Shown: piece after piece, positions 35,701 to 44,556 of the stretch | How the letters are laid out: the number at the start of each line of letters is the position of its first letter | Position numbering within the stretch: the stretch's first letter is position 1 | Notes under the pieces: generated by a model | What the model was told of the DNA's origin: nothing | The model's database searches: none | What the model saw: the letters and a program-made list of their open reading frames with translations, nothing else | NCBI RefSeq assembly: GCF_030160295.1 | Contig: NZ_BSOB01000005.1 | Coordinates: forward strand, 248,001 to 312,000 | From: Dyella acidisoli | GTDB lineage: Bacteria > Pseudomonadota > Gammaproteobacteria > Xanthomonadales > Rhodanobacteraceae | DNA: 64,000 bases | Direction of reading: 5' to 3' | Translations under genes and position numbers: made by a program

Positions 35701-38626
35701 TCGCACCGTTAATGCTTGTATTCAACGTTGCCGTATTGGGATTGCCCTGGAAGATCGTCACCGTGCCGCCCGCCGTGACGTTCACCGGATTGTTGAACGT
35801 CACGTCGCCGCCCGTCGCCGTGCCTGCTGGCGTCGCATCACCCGCTTCCAGGGTAATGCTGCTCTGCACGCCGCTGAGATTGACGATGCGATCCACGGTA
35901 AGACCACCGCCCATCTCCGCCGTGAAATTGCCGGTGCCGGTAATGCCCGAGGTATTGCTGCTGATGGCGCTCAAGCTTTGCGTGTTGGAGAAGTCGAACA
36001 CGAGGTTGGCGTTGTCGGTCACCTTGCCGGTGCCCAGCGTACCGGTGGTGCCGTTATTGCCCACCTGCAACGTACCTGCGCTCACCAGCGTCGGCCCGCT
36101 GTTATTGTTGGCACCAGTGAGAATCTGCGTGCCGGTTCCGACCTTGGTGAGATTGCCAGGCCCTGTGATCACACCGGCAAACAGATCGCTGGCGTCATTG
36201 AGCAAGCCCGTGGTGAACGTGACGTTGGTGGCTGTATCCGAAAGCAGATTGAGCGTGCCACCGGCGTTGCCGGTCAGCGCTCCGATCGTCATGTTGGCGC
36301 CAGTGGTGAATGTACCGCCGGCTATCACCAACTTGGCGGTCGGCTGATTGACTGCGGACGAACACCCGTAATATCCGATGCGAAAATCAGTGTTGTATTC
36401 GTAATTCACGGACACGTTGCCGCCCGTGACTGTTAGCGTGCCCGTGCCCCAGCCATTATTGGAATTGAACTGCACCCAATAGGGCTGCGCATTGGCTGCA
36501 CCGGCGGTAACGTTGCCGGAGTAGGTCGCCATGTTGCCGTAGACGTCGAGCAAGCTGCGATAACCACTGCCCGTGTACAGCGAGACATTGCCCGAGCCGG
36601 TGAATCCCGCGATAAAAGTCAGGCCTTGTTGGTACTGGGTGCCATACATGGTGACGCTGTTGTTGCCCACCATCATCACGGGGCTGTTCACCTGGGTATA
36701 GCTATCGCCACAGCTAGTACAGTTCAAACTGACAGTTGTGTTGTTCAAGGTCAGCTGGGACCCGAAGGTATAACTGCCACCCGCGCCCATGTTCCAGGTC
36801 GAGTTGATCAGTGCTGCCGAGGAAACATTGTTGTTGTTACCCAATGAAACGGTCGCATTGGTAACGGTCAACGCGCCCCTTAGATTCGGTTCCGTGATCG
36901 ACCAGCTCCCACCTGTTGCTGTCAGGCTGCCGGTACCAGAGATGTTTCCGCCGAGCGATCCGGTGCCGGTCACGGTCAGCGCCATGCCACCGGTGACGTT
37001 GTAGCTGCCCACCAGGCTGATATTGGCCGCACTCATCGTCAGCGAGCCCGGCCCGGTCACATTCACGGTCGCGGTGTCACTGATGTTGCTGCTTGCCGTC
37101 AGCACGACGTTGCTGGTTGCAAGTTCCGATCTGAGCTCGCCATCGGTGATGGTGCCGTTCACCGTTGCGGGCAATCCGTCGATGGTGCTGCTGTTGGAGC
37201 CGCCGGTGCCGTTGACGACGAAAATATTCAAGGGATCGAGCAGCAGCGTGCCCAACGTGCCGTGCGGTGCGCGTGTATCCACCGCTTGCGCGGGGTCAAA
37301 CAACAAGCTGTTCTCGCTCGATGTCTCCACATGACCGCCGTTGCCGCCGAGCATGCCGCCACGCCCAAGAATCGCGCCGTCGAATTCGGTCTCTTCATCC
37401 GACCACAGCACCACCGTGCCGCCGTTGCCGTTACCCGTCGCCGAAGCATCGATGCTGCTGTGTGCATCCATCGATGTGGTGAGTGCATGCGTCAGCGATC
37501 CTTGACCGTGCGCATCGCCACCGACCAGCGCGGTGCCGCCGCCGGCATAGCCGCTCACGTTGATCGCACTGCCCTGCAAATTGACGTGCGGGCCGGTGAT
37601 GGTCACCGTGCCACCCTGCTCCCCCGCATTCGCACCCGAGGCATCCACCGTCGCATCGAGCAAGGCCACGGTGCCGCTGTCGCCTTGCGATGCATCGCCA
37701 CCATCGATCACGATCCGGCCGTTCTTGGCGCCGATCGAACGGGCGTCGATCACGCCGCTGAGGTTCATCACGTTGGTTTGCAGTTGATCCAAACCGCGCG
37801 CGGTCAACAGTACCTGGCCGCCATCGGCTTCGATCAGCCCCTGGCTCTTGATCAATGCTCCGAGCGTGGCAGCGTTAACGCTAACCTTCAGCTGACCGAA
37901 GTTATCCAGGTTCAACGTGACGCTGTCGCCCGACGCCAAGGCCACTGTGCCGGTGGTGGCATCGATCGTGCCGGTGTTGATCACCTGATCGCCGGCCAGT
38001 ACCACGAAGCCGCCGTTCACTGCTTTGAGATGACCTTGGTTGATCACCTGCCCTGCGCCGCTGCTGGCGTTGCGACTGAAGGTGTAGCCGTTGCCACCCT
38101 GCATGAAAGCGGACGTGTCGATCGGCAAAGTGCTCGCAAACAGGCCGCCCACGCTGACCTGTGCGCTCTTGCCGAACAGCACGCCGTTCGGGTTGATCAG
38201 AAACACCTGGCCGTTCGCCTGCAGATTGCCGTAGATCTGCGAGGGGTTGTTGCCCAGTACCGTGTTCAACGCTACTGCTTGGCTGGAAGGTTGATTGAAC
38301 ACCACCGTATTGCCGGTGCCGATGTTGAAGCTGGCCCAATTGATCGCCAGCCGTGAACTATTCTGCTGCACCGTCATCGTGGTGCCGGCCGCGCCAATAT
38401 GGCCCTGGCCGCCTACGATGCTGCCGCCAGTGGGCAAGCTCTGCGCGTGCAGTGCTCCGCCCAGCAGCATGACCAAGGCCATGCCTAATGGGCACAGTGC
38501 AGGCAGCTTGCTGCGCGCCGTCGTGTTCGTGGTTCCACCATGCGCACCGCTGCGCGCAATCTCGGGTGCAACCACCACGCAGCCCAGCTGCTTGTTGTAG
38601 ACGTGACGATAAAGTTTGGCATTCAT
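32750..38626 (-). CDS. TpsA1: HMW/FHA-type adhesin with YDG repeats, 1958 residues
   Basis: The start ATG 38626 has GGAG about 9 bases upstream. Order: extended signal peptide (MNAKLYRHVYNKQLGCVVVA, the ESPR type of large secreted proteins, then ALVMLLGGALHAQ); TPS secretion domain about 70-300 (NSSRLAINWASFNIGTGN, FLINPNGVLFGKSAQV); beta-helical stretch about 300-900; nine YDG-type repeats; a Pro/Ser-rich segment; and a C-terminal cysteine pair C-X18-C (LYCVQGVM, VENCARS). The repeats carry roughly five N-X-S/T sequons each. Expected path: glycosylated by the adjacent NGT, exported by Sec, threaded through TpsB1 and tethered by the disulfide loop. It lies between tpsB1 (41 bases) and the NGT gene (22 bases), one operon. 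Confidence 0.93.
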   Translation of the reverse strand: MNAKLYRHVYNKQLGCVVVAPEIARSGAHGGTTNTTARSKLPALCPLGMALVMLLGGALHAQSLPTGGSIVGGQGHIGAAGTTMTVQQNSSRLAINWASFNIGTGNTVVFNQPSSQAVALNTVLGNNPSQIYGNLQANGQVFLINPNGVLFGKSAQVSVGGLFASTLPIDTSAFMQGGNGYTFSRNASSGAGQVINQGHLKAVNGGFVVLAGDQVINTGTIDATTGTVALASGDSVTLNLDNFGQLKVSVNAATLGALIKSQGLIEADGGQVLLTARGLDQLQTNVMNLSGVIDARSIGAKNGRIVIDGGDASQGDSGTVALLDATVDASGANAGEQGGTVTITGPHVNLQGSAINVSGYAGGGTALVGGDAHGQGSLTHALTTSMDAHSSIDASATGNGNGGTVVLWSDEETEFDGAILGRGGMLGGNGGHVETSSENSLLFDPAQAVDTRAPHGTLGTLLLDPLNIFVVNGTGGSNSSTIDGLPATVNGTITDGELRSELATSNVVLTASSNISDTATVNVTGPGSLTMSAANISLVGSYNVTGGMALTVTGTGSLGGNISGTGSLTATGGSWSITEPNLRGALTVTNATVSLGNNNNVSSAALINSTWNMGAGGSYTFGSQLTLNNTTVSLNCTSCGDSYTQVNSPVMMVGNNSVTMYGTQYQQGLTFIAGFTGSGNVSLYTGSGYRSLLDVYGNMATYSGNVTAGAANAQPYWVQFNSNNGWGTGTLTVTGGNVSVNYEYNTDFRIGYYGCSSAVNQPTAKLVIAGGTFTTGANMTIGALTGNAGGTLNLLSDTATNVTFTTGLLNDASDLFAGVITGPGNLTKVGTGTQILTGANNNSGPTLVSAGTLQVGNNGTTGTLGTGKVTDNANLVFDFSNTQSLSAISSNTSGITGTGNFTAEMGGGLTVDRIVNLSGVQSSITLEAGDATPAGTATGGDVTFNNPVNVTAGGTVTIFQGNPNTATLNTSINGATGTTEYKTYDASTGMVSGAVAGTRNFYYRAQPLLTVANLTAAKVYDGTNSALGHVNGSNATVSGQIEGDQLGLANLSLTSATFNTSHAGAGLTLNAGYTANTATYNSGGTTWVVSGYGVNAYSNTAAANVITPAPVTVTASTQTKTYDGTTTSTTPVTNITGLVAGDSLTGLNQFYNSSQVLGVNGSSLIVNSGGVGVAGNHSSLLSDYAITYVNNTGTITPAPVTVTASTQTKVYDGTTASNLSVTNITGLLAGDNLTGLLQAYNSSHALGTNGSLLIVDNSNVGVTGNHSSSLSDYAVSYVSTPGTITPAAVTVTASTDTKVYDGTTASAAPVTNITGLVAGDSLTGLNQYYNSSQVLGTNGSTLIVNSSGVGIIGNHSSLLSDYAIAYADNTGTITPAPVTVTAAADTKVFDATTISTQNVTNITGLVPGDSLTGLFQAYNNSQVLGPNDSLLVVNSSGVSIVGNNSSVLNDYAISYVNTPGTITPASVVVTATSDTKVYDGTTVSNQGVTNITGLVGGDALTGLFQAYNSSHALGVGDSSLVVNNSDVGVNSGNGDTLSDYAISYVNTPGTITPASVIVAASADTKVYDSTTASNATVTNVTGLLPGDTLTGLSQYYNSSQVLGANGSTLIVNSSDVGVTGNHASALTDYAIDYVNASGTVAQRNLTIELNNVTKVYDGTTVAYAKGGVALPATASSGLIAGDKIVSIAGAGAYNSPHVLGAQSANFSLANLTIDLSGNDLANYHITLIQPTSATITPVPVSVTATPQTKAYDSTTASADAVTNISGLLPGDSLTGLTQAYTDPNAQGTNGSTLVVNSSDVGMSSNRGSSLSDYAISYVASVGTITPPPAAVSNVASTGNSAPGVSHAVPTEVPPARPVSIPPSPSIDVAKWQGALHSTQSMATAFPPPWLTVTQSPQSPQMLQVADTGQPPTTGPVNSDAAGSSASGLYCVQGVMRVPDGVNAMPVENCARSRRSGGI
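33175..35620 (-). repeat. Nine YDG-type repeats in TpsA1
   Basis: Repeat landmarks TK[VTA][YF]D[GSA]TT recur about every 270 bases (near 33366, 33650, 33910, 34180, 34450, 34720, 34985, 35250 and 35560). A typical unit contains NIT, NSS, NGS, NHS and NNT, so sequons are regularly spaced. The high nucleotide similarity makes copy-number change by recombination likely. Confidence 0.85.
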
Positions 38627-38667
38627 ATCATTTCTCCGGTACGCCGTCGCACCGAAAACGTTGGAGC

Positions 38668-40473
38668 TCAGAAGAAGATTTGCGCCTGACCCCACAGCCA
38701 ACCGCGGTGATCGCGGGTGGCTGTATCCGGTTCGCCGCCGGGATCGCGGATCGCATACATCAACTTGAAGTCGTAGCGACCCTGGTGCAGCAGATCCGCA
38801 CCGATGCCCGTGCTACCTAAATGACGCTGCCGCAGCCCCTGATAACCCGCCCATGGCGTGTGATTCACCTTCAGCCAGCCGTTATCGCGAAACAGCGAAA
38901 GCGTGAGGTTGTCGCCGCCCAATGCGGTCAGCGCGAAGGAATCGCGCAATTCCAGCGTGGCGATCGCGCCCTCATCGCCGATGGCTTCGCCAACCGGATA
39001 ACCGCGCACGCCAGCCGGGCCACCCATGGTGAATTTCTCGACGGAATCGAGATTGGTATTGCTCCACTGCGCTTGCAGCGCACCGTACACGCTCAGTCGC
39101 TGCGTGTCGTTTGCCAGGTATCCCACGGTTTGATCGCGGGAGGCACTGACATCCAGTTTGGTGAAATGGCCCGCTGCGTTGGGCGTATCGACAGGGCGCG
39201 GCCCATGGCCGTAGGCGATCAATCCACGCATGAGCGACGCGCCGTATTGGGTGAGTCCGCCGCCACCGAAGGTGTCGATGGCATCGCCGTTCGCGCTGAG
39301 CGTTACGGTGGTGTCGCGTGTATGGAAGGTCTCCTCCAGCACGCTGTCGGACAGCCACTTGATGCCGTAGCTGGCGCGCACCCACAAATGCTTGTCGGGT
39401 GCCAGCAGTATTGGATAGGCCGCATAGGCGTTGAACTCATTGCCACCGCCGTATGCATCGGTGGCGTTGAACGGCGCGCCGAGCCGATACAGCAGATGCG
39501 TGTAATTGGCGCCGACACGCCAGCCGTCGTAACCGACCGGCAAGCTGTAATCGAGCACGCCGTTCAGCGCGCCGCGACCGCGCGTGCCGCCGAGGCCCCA
39601 GCGATCTGACAATGCCACATCGGCCGTGAGCAAGTCGCCGATGCCCAGTGGACTGTTCCAACGCAGCGCACCGGTTTCGCGAATGCGTCCGGTGTATTCG
39701 TTGCCGTAGTCATCGACACCCAGCGCGCCGGTTACGCGCGGCCCCGGCACCGCGTCCAGCGTGAAGTCACTGGTTCCCACTGCTGAACCCGGCGAAAGCG
39801 TGCCTGATGCGCTCACTACGCCCGGCAGGCTCGAAGCCAGACCAACGGCTCGATCGGCACGCGTGCGCGTCAGCGCGGCACCACCGCAATCGCTGCTTTG
39901 ACTGCATAGCGCGCTGTCTTCGTAACGTTGCAGCCGCGCCGGATCGTAACCGCCCGTGCGGCTCACGTGAGTCTGATCGAGCTTGCCCTCCAGCACGGCG
40001 ATGGTGACCACGCCATCTTCCACCGACTGGCGCGGCACATAAGCTACGGCGACGAAGTAGCCGCGCTGGCGGTAATAGTGCGTAACCGCGGCGGCCAGCG
40101 CCTGCAATTGTGAAAGTGAGGCAGCCGTTCCCTGAGTGCGATCGATCTCAGGAATCGCCCGGCGCAAGCTGGCGTCATCAATATGGGTGTTGCCAGAGAA
40201 ACGGATGGTTTTGACCTGGATCATGACCGCCGATTCGGACTGCGGCACACCAGGCGCGCCAGGTGCCTTGACCCCCTGGTTCTGCCCCCGCACCGGCGGC
40301 GGCAGCGTAGGCGCTGTTTGTTGCAATAGCTGCCCCGCATTGGGGCGCGAGGTTTGTGCCATGACCGGAGTTACCGCCATCGTCAGGGCAATAGCGAGCG
40401 CAATCGGCCGGTGATGCATGCACCACCTGACGCCCACGCACCTGCTGCGCCCCGTTCGACTCGTTGCCTTCAT
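38668..40473 (-). CDS. TpsB1: outer-membrane two-partner secretion pore (ShlB/FhaC/HMW1B type)
   Basis: 601 residues from ATG 40473 (AGGGG six bases upstream); a TTG five codons earlier is less likely. Signal peptide (PIALAIALTMAVTPVMAQ), a Pro-rich linker, then POTRA domains: IQVKTIRFSGNTHIDDASLR about 90-110 and the second ending AVLEGKLDQTHVS. The 16-strand barrel follows, with the family loop-6 motif MGGPAGVRGYPVGE near residue 480 and a terminal aromatic (WGQAQIFF) for BAM recognition. It exports TpsA1, whose gene starts 41 bases after its stop. An RcsB-like promoter precedes it. Confidence 0.93.
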   Translation of the reverse strand: MKATSRTGRSRCVGVRWCMHHRPIALAIALTMAVTPVMAQTSRPNAGQLLQQTAPTLPPPVRGQNQGVKAPGAPGVPQSESAVMIQVKTIRFSGNTHIDDASLRRAIPEIDRTQGTAASLSQLQALAAAVTHYYRQRGYFVAVAYVPRQSVEDGVVTIAVLEGKLDQTHVSRTGGYDPARLQRYEDSALCSQSSDCGGAALTRTRADRAVGLASSLPGVVSASGTLSPGSAVGTSDFTLDAVPGPRVTGALGVDDYGNEYTGRIRETGALRWNSPLGIGDLLTADVALSDRWGLGGTRGRGALNGVLDYSLPVGYDGWRVGANYTHLLYRLGAPFNATDAYGGGNEFNAYAAYPILLAPDKHLWVRASYGIKWLSDSVLEETFHTRDTTVTLSANGDAIDTFGGGGLTQYGASLMRGLIAYGHGPRPVDTPNAAGHFTKLDVSASRDQTVGYLANDTQRLSVYGALQAQWSNTNLDSVEKFTMGGPAGVRGYPVGEAIGDEGAIATLELRDSFALTALGGDNLTLSLFRDNGWLKVNHTPWAGYQGLRQRHLGSTGIGADLLHQGRYDFKLMYAIRDPGGEPDTATRDHRGWLWGQAQIFF

Positions 40474-40501
40474 ACCCAACCCCTGCAAGTAGATGTGGGT
40501 A

Positions 40502-40544
40502 AAGCTACAGACGATTCCGAACCAAGAGCATCAGAATAGTCCTA
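40502..40544 (-). promoter_or_regulatory. RcsB-box-like promoter of the tpsB1-tpsA1-NGT operon
   Basis: The box TCAGAATAGTCCTA is at 40531-40544, the copy closest to the enterobacterial consensus. The -10-like TAGCTT (minus strand) is at 40502-40507, 23 bp after the box, with the -35 position abutting the box. The predicted transcript start is about 20-25 bases before the tpsB1 ATG. Confidence 0.7.
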
Positions 40545-40595
40545 GTGGGACAGAAATTGTCACCATGGGACCACAGTATTGTTTGAGACCGCGAC

Positions 40596-40618
40596 TCCCC
40601 CTCCCCTTGGGAGAGGGA
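40596..40618 (-). terminator. Hairpin after the PpiC gene
   Basis: On the minus strand TCCCTCTCCC pairs with GGGAGGGGGA (one G-U) around an AAGG-type loop, about 35 bases after the PpiC stop. No long T run; it separates the two operons. Confidence 0.5.
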
Positions 40619-40652
40619 TCGGCACCAATCAGGCGCTGTCTTACCCCACGCT

Positions 40653-41549
40653 TTACCGCTCGATCTTCGCGTCCTTCGTCAGCTTGCCTACCAACGCATC
40701 CGTAGCCTGTTGCTGCTGGCTCGCTTCAAGCTGCTGGCGAATCGCATCTTTGACTTTGTCGTACGGCAGGATTTGAGTTGGACGCACTGCATCGAGCTTC
40801 ACGATGACGCGACTGGTCCCGAGCGTCACAGGCGCCTGGGTGTACCCGCCCGCCTTCAGCTGCGCGATGGCCTGTGCCAACGGCAGTGGCAAGCCGCCGG
40901 TTTGGCCGTCGGTCACGGGGGTCTTGAAAGTCACCCAGCCCATTTCACCACCGGCAGCACGATTGGAAGCCTGGCTGTATTGCCTGGCCAGGTCATCGAA
41001 CGATTGGCCGCTTTTCAGCTTGGCAAGCACCTGGCCGGCTGTCGCATCATCGGCGACGCTGATGACGCGCGGCTTGTATTCCTGGCTGCCGGCTTGCGCG
41101 GCCATCTGGTCATAGCGTGCCTTGACCTGCTGATCAGTCACGGTGGCAGGCTTGGCGTTGTCGCGCAGGTACAGCTCACTGACGGCTTTCGCCCTGGCAG
41201 CCGTGAGGACTTGCTTCACTTCCGGGCGGTCGGCGTAGTTCGCCTTCTCCGCGGCTTGGCGTACCACTTCGCCGGAGATCATCTGCTTTTCGAGCGCGGC
41301 ACGCGTCGCATCGTTGTCCGGCAAGCCGGCCATCCGCATCACGTTATCGAGCTGCGCGCGGTAGAGCGGCTGACCGTTGACCTTCGCAAATACGGCCGAT
41401 GCATCGGCCGCCGATGCCGGAGTCGCCTGTTGTGCCAGCGCATGGCCGCTCAACAGTCCAAGCGCCAGTGCGCCGATGATCCGTTTCGAAAACTGCCTGT
41501 TTGCTTTCATCGCTCTCATTCTCATGGCGGGTTGCCGCTGGGTGCTCAT
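40653..41549 (-). CDS. Periplasmic PpiC/SurA-like peptidyl-prolyl isomerase
   Basis: 298 residues from ATG 41549, which overlaps the stop of the SapC gene (ATGA); ATGs at 41525 and 41510 are alternatives and the last gives a more compact signal peptide. Signal peptide MKANRQFSKRIIGALALGLL ending SGHALAQ. An N-terminal SurA/PrsA-like helical domain (FAKVNGQPLYRAQLDNVM, VRQAAEKANYADRPEVKQVL) precedes a parvulin domain (GQVLAKLKSGQSFDDLARQY, GGEMGWVTF, PVTLGTSRVIVKLDAV). The usual His at the start of the parvulin domain is not evident (VISVADD), so chaperone rather than isomerase activity may dominate. Its place between two TPS transporters suggests it keeps the huge adhesins unfolded in the periplasm. 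Confidence 0.85.
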   Translation of the reverse strand: MSTQRQPAMRMRAMKANRQFSKRIIGALALGLLSGHALAQQATPASAADASAVFAKVNGQPLYRAQLDNVMRMAGLPDNDATRAALEKQMISGEVVRQAAEKANYADRPEVKQVLTAARAKAVSELYLRDNAKPATVTDQQVKARYDQMAAQAGSQEYKPRVISVADDATAGQVLAKLKSGQSFDDLARQYSQASNRAAGGEMGWVTFKTPVTDGQTGGLPLPLAQAIAQLKAGGYTQAPVTLGTSRVIVKLDAVRPTQILPYDKVKDAIRQQLEASQQQQATDALVGKLTKDAKIER

Positions 41550-42307
41550 GCGTTGCCAGCAGGGAAAGGCGCATTGCCCCGCTCCTGCAACAGCCGCTGC
41601 AGGCGCTGCAGCGAGAACAGATGCAACCAGGCGCGGGCGAGCCAGCCATTGCGGTGCCATTCGGCGACAACCGCCTCGGGCAGTTCCATCAACTTCTTCT
41701 CGTTGATGCCCATGAAGCCCGTGACCTGCCAGTTGTCCTGACCCGGCCGGGTCACCGTGGCCGTCAGCGGCTCGAGCAGATCGAATTCCAACAGCTCCGC
41801 GCAGAAGACATTCGTGCGCTCCAGATCGGCCTCGTATTCGCGCAAGAACAATTCAATCTGTTGCCATTCCTGCGTGGCCCTGCCCTCCCCGTCGAACAGC
41901 TGGCGAGTGCCCGCGACTGCATCATCTGCAACGTAGTCCTTCTCCACGCACACCAGCAGATTCGGATCGGCCTGACCATTGACGCTTACGCGCGCCATGC
42001 AGAACGGATAGCGTCTTACATAAGCCGGCAGGTAGGTTTCGGACTTCCAGCCCGCCTGCGTATTGAACAGGTTTTCGCCTGCTGCCAGACCAAGCATCGC
42101 CACCAGGGAGACGCGCTCATTCGCGGCATCGCGCACGAATACCAGCGGGTAATGCCACGCTGCCGGCACCATCTCGCCGAGGCTCAGCGGCACGATGGCG
42201 GTGTCCTTGATGAAAGGTGGCGTGTCGGTGGGGGTCGAGTAGCGCACGTAATCGGCGCGGTTCAAGGCTTTGATGTCTCGATAGCCAAACGGAGGAGTGA
42301 TGTTCAT
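41546..42307 (-). CDS. SapC-family protein
   Basis: 253 residues from ATG 42307. It matches the SapC family first noted in Campylobacter S-layer gene clusters and common in proteobacteria, function unknown: IKDTAIVPLSLGEMVPAAWH, YPLVFVRD, VSLVAMLGLAAGENLF, YLPAYVRRYPF, and the C-terminal FMGINEKKLMELPEAVVAEW. No signal peptide; cytoplasmic. Overlaps the PpiC gene by 4 bases and follows tpsB2 by 14 bases, so all three are one operon. This linkage suggests a role with the giant adhesin, for example before export, an inference. Confidence 0.88.
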   Translation of the reverse strand: MNITPPFGYRDIKALNRADYVRYSTPTDTPPFIKDTAIVPLSLGEMVPAAWHYPLVFVRDAANERVSLVAMLGLAAGENLFNTQAGWKSETYLPAYVRRYPFCMARVSVNGQADPNLLVCVEKDYVADDAVAGTRQLFDGEGRATQEWQQIELFLREYEADLERTNVFCAELLEFDLLEPLTATVTRPGQDNWQVTGFMGINEKKLMELPEAVVAEWHRNGWLARAWLHLFSLQRLQRLLQERGNAPFPAGNA

Positions 42308-42321
42308 GGAGAGCAACCTCG

Positions 42322-44556
42322 TTAGTACGCGATCACAATCGCGTTGTGAATGATGTAGCCAGGACGGTTGTTGGGGCCAAGCAGACTCCAGCCCACTTCC
42401 GACTTCAGGCTGAGCCAGGGATTGATGTTGAAGCGCAGGCCGAAACCGGTGCTGGCGATGGTGAAGGTCTTGCGCGTAACGCCGAGCGCAAGGTTCTGCA
42501 GCGGAGCGCCTCGTGCAAAGCCTTGGCCGTAGTCGTAGAAGACCACGCCCTGCAATTGGCTGTTGAGGCCGCCGACCATGACCGGCATTGCTGGCGTGAG
42601 CAGTTCCAGGTTCACTGTGTAACCCGAATCTGCCAGCAAGGCGTCTTCACGGTAACCACGTACGGCAGCCGCACCGGCAATCTGCAACTGTTCGCTCGAG
42701 ATGAGCGGGCTGTTCGCCCATTGTCCGTTGAAGCGCCCATGCAGCGAGAAGGCATACGGCAGATTGACGTAGCGGTCATAGGTGAAGTCGAGGCGACGGT
42801 AGTCCGACTTCGCACCTGCACGCGCCGCATTGAATTGCTTGCTGTCGTCGAAACCCGGTGCAAATGTGAAACGTGTATTGACCGTATTGCTGCCGAACCG
42901 GTCGACCCACGGAATCTGCAGGCCCGTGTAGAACTGATAGATATGCGGCACCGCATTGGTGGCCGTAGCGCCATTGAACAGCAACTGGTCGCCGATGCTC
43001 TTGTATTCAAAGCCACCGGTAACCTGACTGCCGCCGGGGAACCAACCACCCAGCAAATGCGTCCATTGCGCGCCGGCCTGGATGTTCTTCCCATGCATGT
43101 TGAAATAGCCATCCTGCACAGGAATGTTGCTGGTCGAGTAGTCGCCTGTGAAGGTGAGCGTGTCGCGCTGGCCGACCGGCATCGTGTAGAGCAGGCTGTG
43201 CTCTTTGAGCTGGTGGAAGGTGTCGCTCCAGGTGAAGCTGTAGTCCAGGCGGCTGCCGATGACGCCGAACGCATCGCCCCAGTTGACGCCAGCGCGGAAG
43301 CGATCCATGCCGGTCAACGCGGTACCCGTGTTGTCCCACGAGCCGTAGACGCGCAGCGGATAACGGTCGACTGTCTGCAAGATCAGATCGGTGTCGCCCG
43401 GCTGAGCACCCGGCGTGAATGACGAACTCACCTGCCGCCACGGCGAATTGTTCAAGAAGCTCAGATCGTTGGTGAGCGTCTTCAGATTCACAGGATCGCC
43501 CTGCCGCATGTGCACTTCGCAGGTCAGATCGTGCGAAGAGATGTGCTTCTGCCCTTCCGTGCGGATGGCACCGAGCTTCGCCGCGGCCAGCACCACCACC
43601 AGATTGCCGTTGCGCAGCGGTTGTGGTGGCACGTACACGTTCACGATGTTGTTGGTGTGTGCCGATACGTACTTGGTCGCGGTGTGCGTAAGTTCCTTGA
43701 TCAGCGCCGCGTCTACCGGTCGGCCGATGAAGTCGTGCAGCTTGGCTTTCAGTCCGTCCACATCGGTGGTGGGTACGCCAGGCTCGGCGCTGACCGCACC
43801 GGACTGCGTCAGTGAAGCGAGGTAGGCATCGGCGGAAGCCTGATCGGCAAGTGGCGGCAACGCGGGTACGGAATCGACCGCTACCGAGGTGGTGTCGCAG
43901 TTGCTCGTGGCGCGACCATCGCCGTCCACGGCAGCTTGCCCTGGCTGTGGTCGCGTGATGTCGCGCGCAGCCAGTGTGATGCTTGCGATATGACCGACCA
44001 CTGCGCTTGCGGCGGACTGCGACGCCGCGCTTCCGCTCGCACTGTCCGGCATCGCCGCGGCATCACGCTGTCCTGTCGCAACAGGCGTCACCGCAAAACC
44101 GCCATGGTTGGATGCAGGCATCACGCCCGCCGGAACAAGCGCTGCCGTGCGCGATGTTTGGGATGCCACGGCAGCGCCTGCGCCACAGGGTGTGGCGAGA
44201 TCGGCGGACGACGTCGCTGCCGGTGCCATGTTGTTATCGCGCAACTGCTTCTGCAGTGCAGCCACTTGGCAGCGCAAAGCTGCGATGTCCTTCTGCTGAC
44301 GATCGACCAGCTCGGTCGATTGCTGCAAGACGACTGCATCGTGTTGCCGGTTGGCCTGAAGCTCGATCAGTTCCTGTTCGGCGCGCTGATCGGATGTACT
44401 CATGCCGGACGATGCGGTTTGTGCGTGAACGGGTGTAGCCAAGCTCAAGCCATAACTCAAGGCCAGCGCTGGCATCAGCACTGAACATCCTCTGGCGCTC
44501 GTTGGTAGCAACCGCGCGCTGATGGCGAGCGCGAGCTTTGTCTTCGCGATATTCAT
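42322..44556 (-). CDS. TpsB2: TPS outer-membrane pore with coiled-coil N-terminal extension
   Basis: 744 residues from ATG 44556 (AGGA upstream), about 150-180 longer than usual TpsB. Signal peptide up to ATPVHAQ; then a coiled coil (about 50-105: QRAEQELIELQANRQHDAVV, STELVDRQQKDIAALR, QVAALQKQLRDNN) and a low-complexity Ala/Ser/Thr linker to about 200. POTRA domains follow (KLHDFIGRPVDAALIKELTH, VYVPPQPLRNGNLVVVL; AIRTEGQKHISSH). The barrel has the loop-6 motif AGAAAVRGYREDALLADSG and ends YIIHNAIVIAY. It should export TpsA2, the 5381-residue protein whose gene ends 248 bases upstream. The extension may trimerise or span the periplasm. Confidence 0.9.
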   Translation of the reverse strand: MNIAKTKLALAISARLLPTSARGCSVLMPALALSYGLSLATPVHAQTASSGMSTSDQRAEQELIELQANRQHDAVVLQQSTELVDRQQKDIAALRCQVAALQKQLRDNNMAPAATSSADLATPCGAGAAVASQTSRTAALVPAGVMPASNHGGFAVTPVATGQRDAAAMPDSASGSAASQSAASAVVGHIASITLAARDITRPQPGQAAVDGDGRATSNCDTTSVAVDSVPALPPLADQASADAYLASLTQSGAVSAEPGVPTTDVDGLKAKLHDFIGRPVDAALIKELTHTATKYVSAHTNNIVNVYVPPQPLRNGNLVVVLAAAKLGAIRTEGQKHISSHDLTCEVHMRQGDPVNLKTLTNDLSFLNNSPWRQVSSSFTPGAQPGDTDLILQTVDRYPLRVYGSWDNTGTALTGMDRFRAGVNWGDAFGVIGSRLDYSFTWSDTFHQLKEHSLLYTMPVGQRDTLTFTGDYSTSNIPVQDGYFNMHGKNIQAGAQWTHLLGGWFPGGSQVTGGFEYKSIGDQLLFNGATATNAVPHIYQFYTGLQIPWVDRFGSNTVNTRFTFAPGFDDSKQFNAARAGAKSDYRRLDFTYDRYVNLPYAFSLHGRFNGQWANSPLISSEQLQIAGAAAVRGYREDALLADSGYTVNLELLTPAMPVMVGGLNSQLQGVVFYDYGQGFARGAPLQNLALGVTRKTFTIASTGFGLRFNINPWLSLKSEVGWSLLGPNNRPGYIIHNAIVIAY

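Noticed and set aside
34094-36436. Plus-strand frames of 484 and 239 codons opposite tpsA1
   Set aside because: They lie exactly opposite the YDG repeats and beta-helix and repeat with the same period, so they are antisense shadows.
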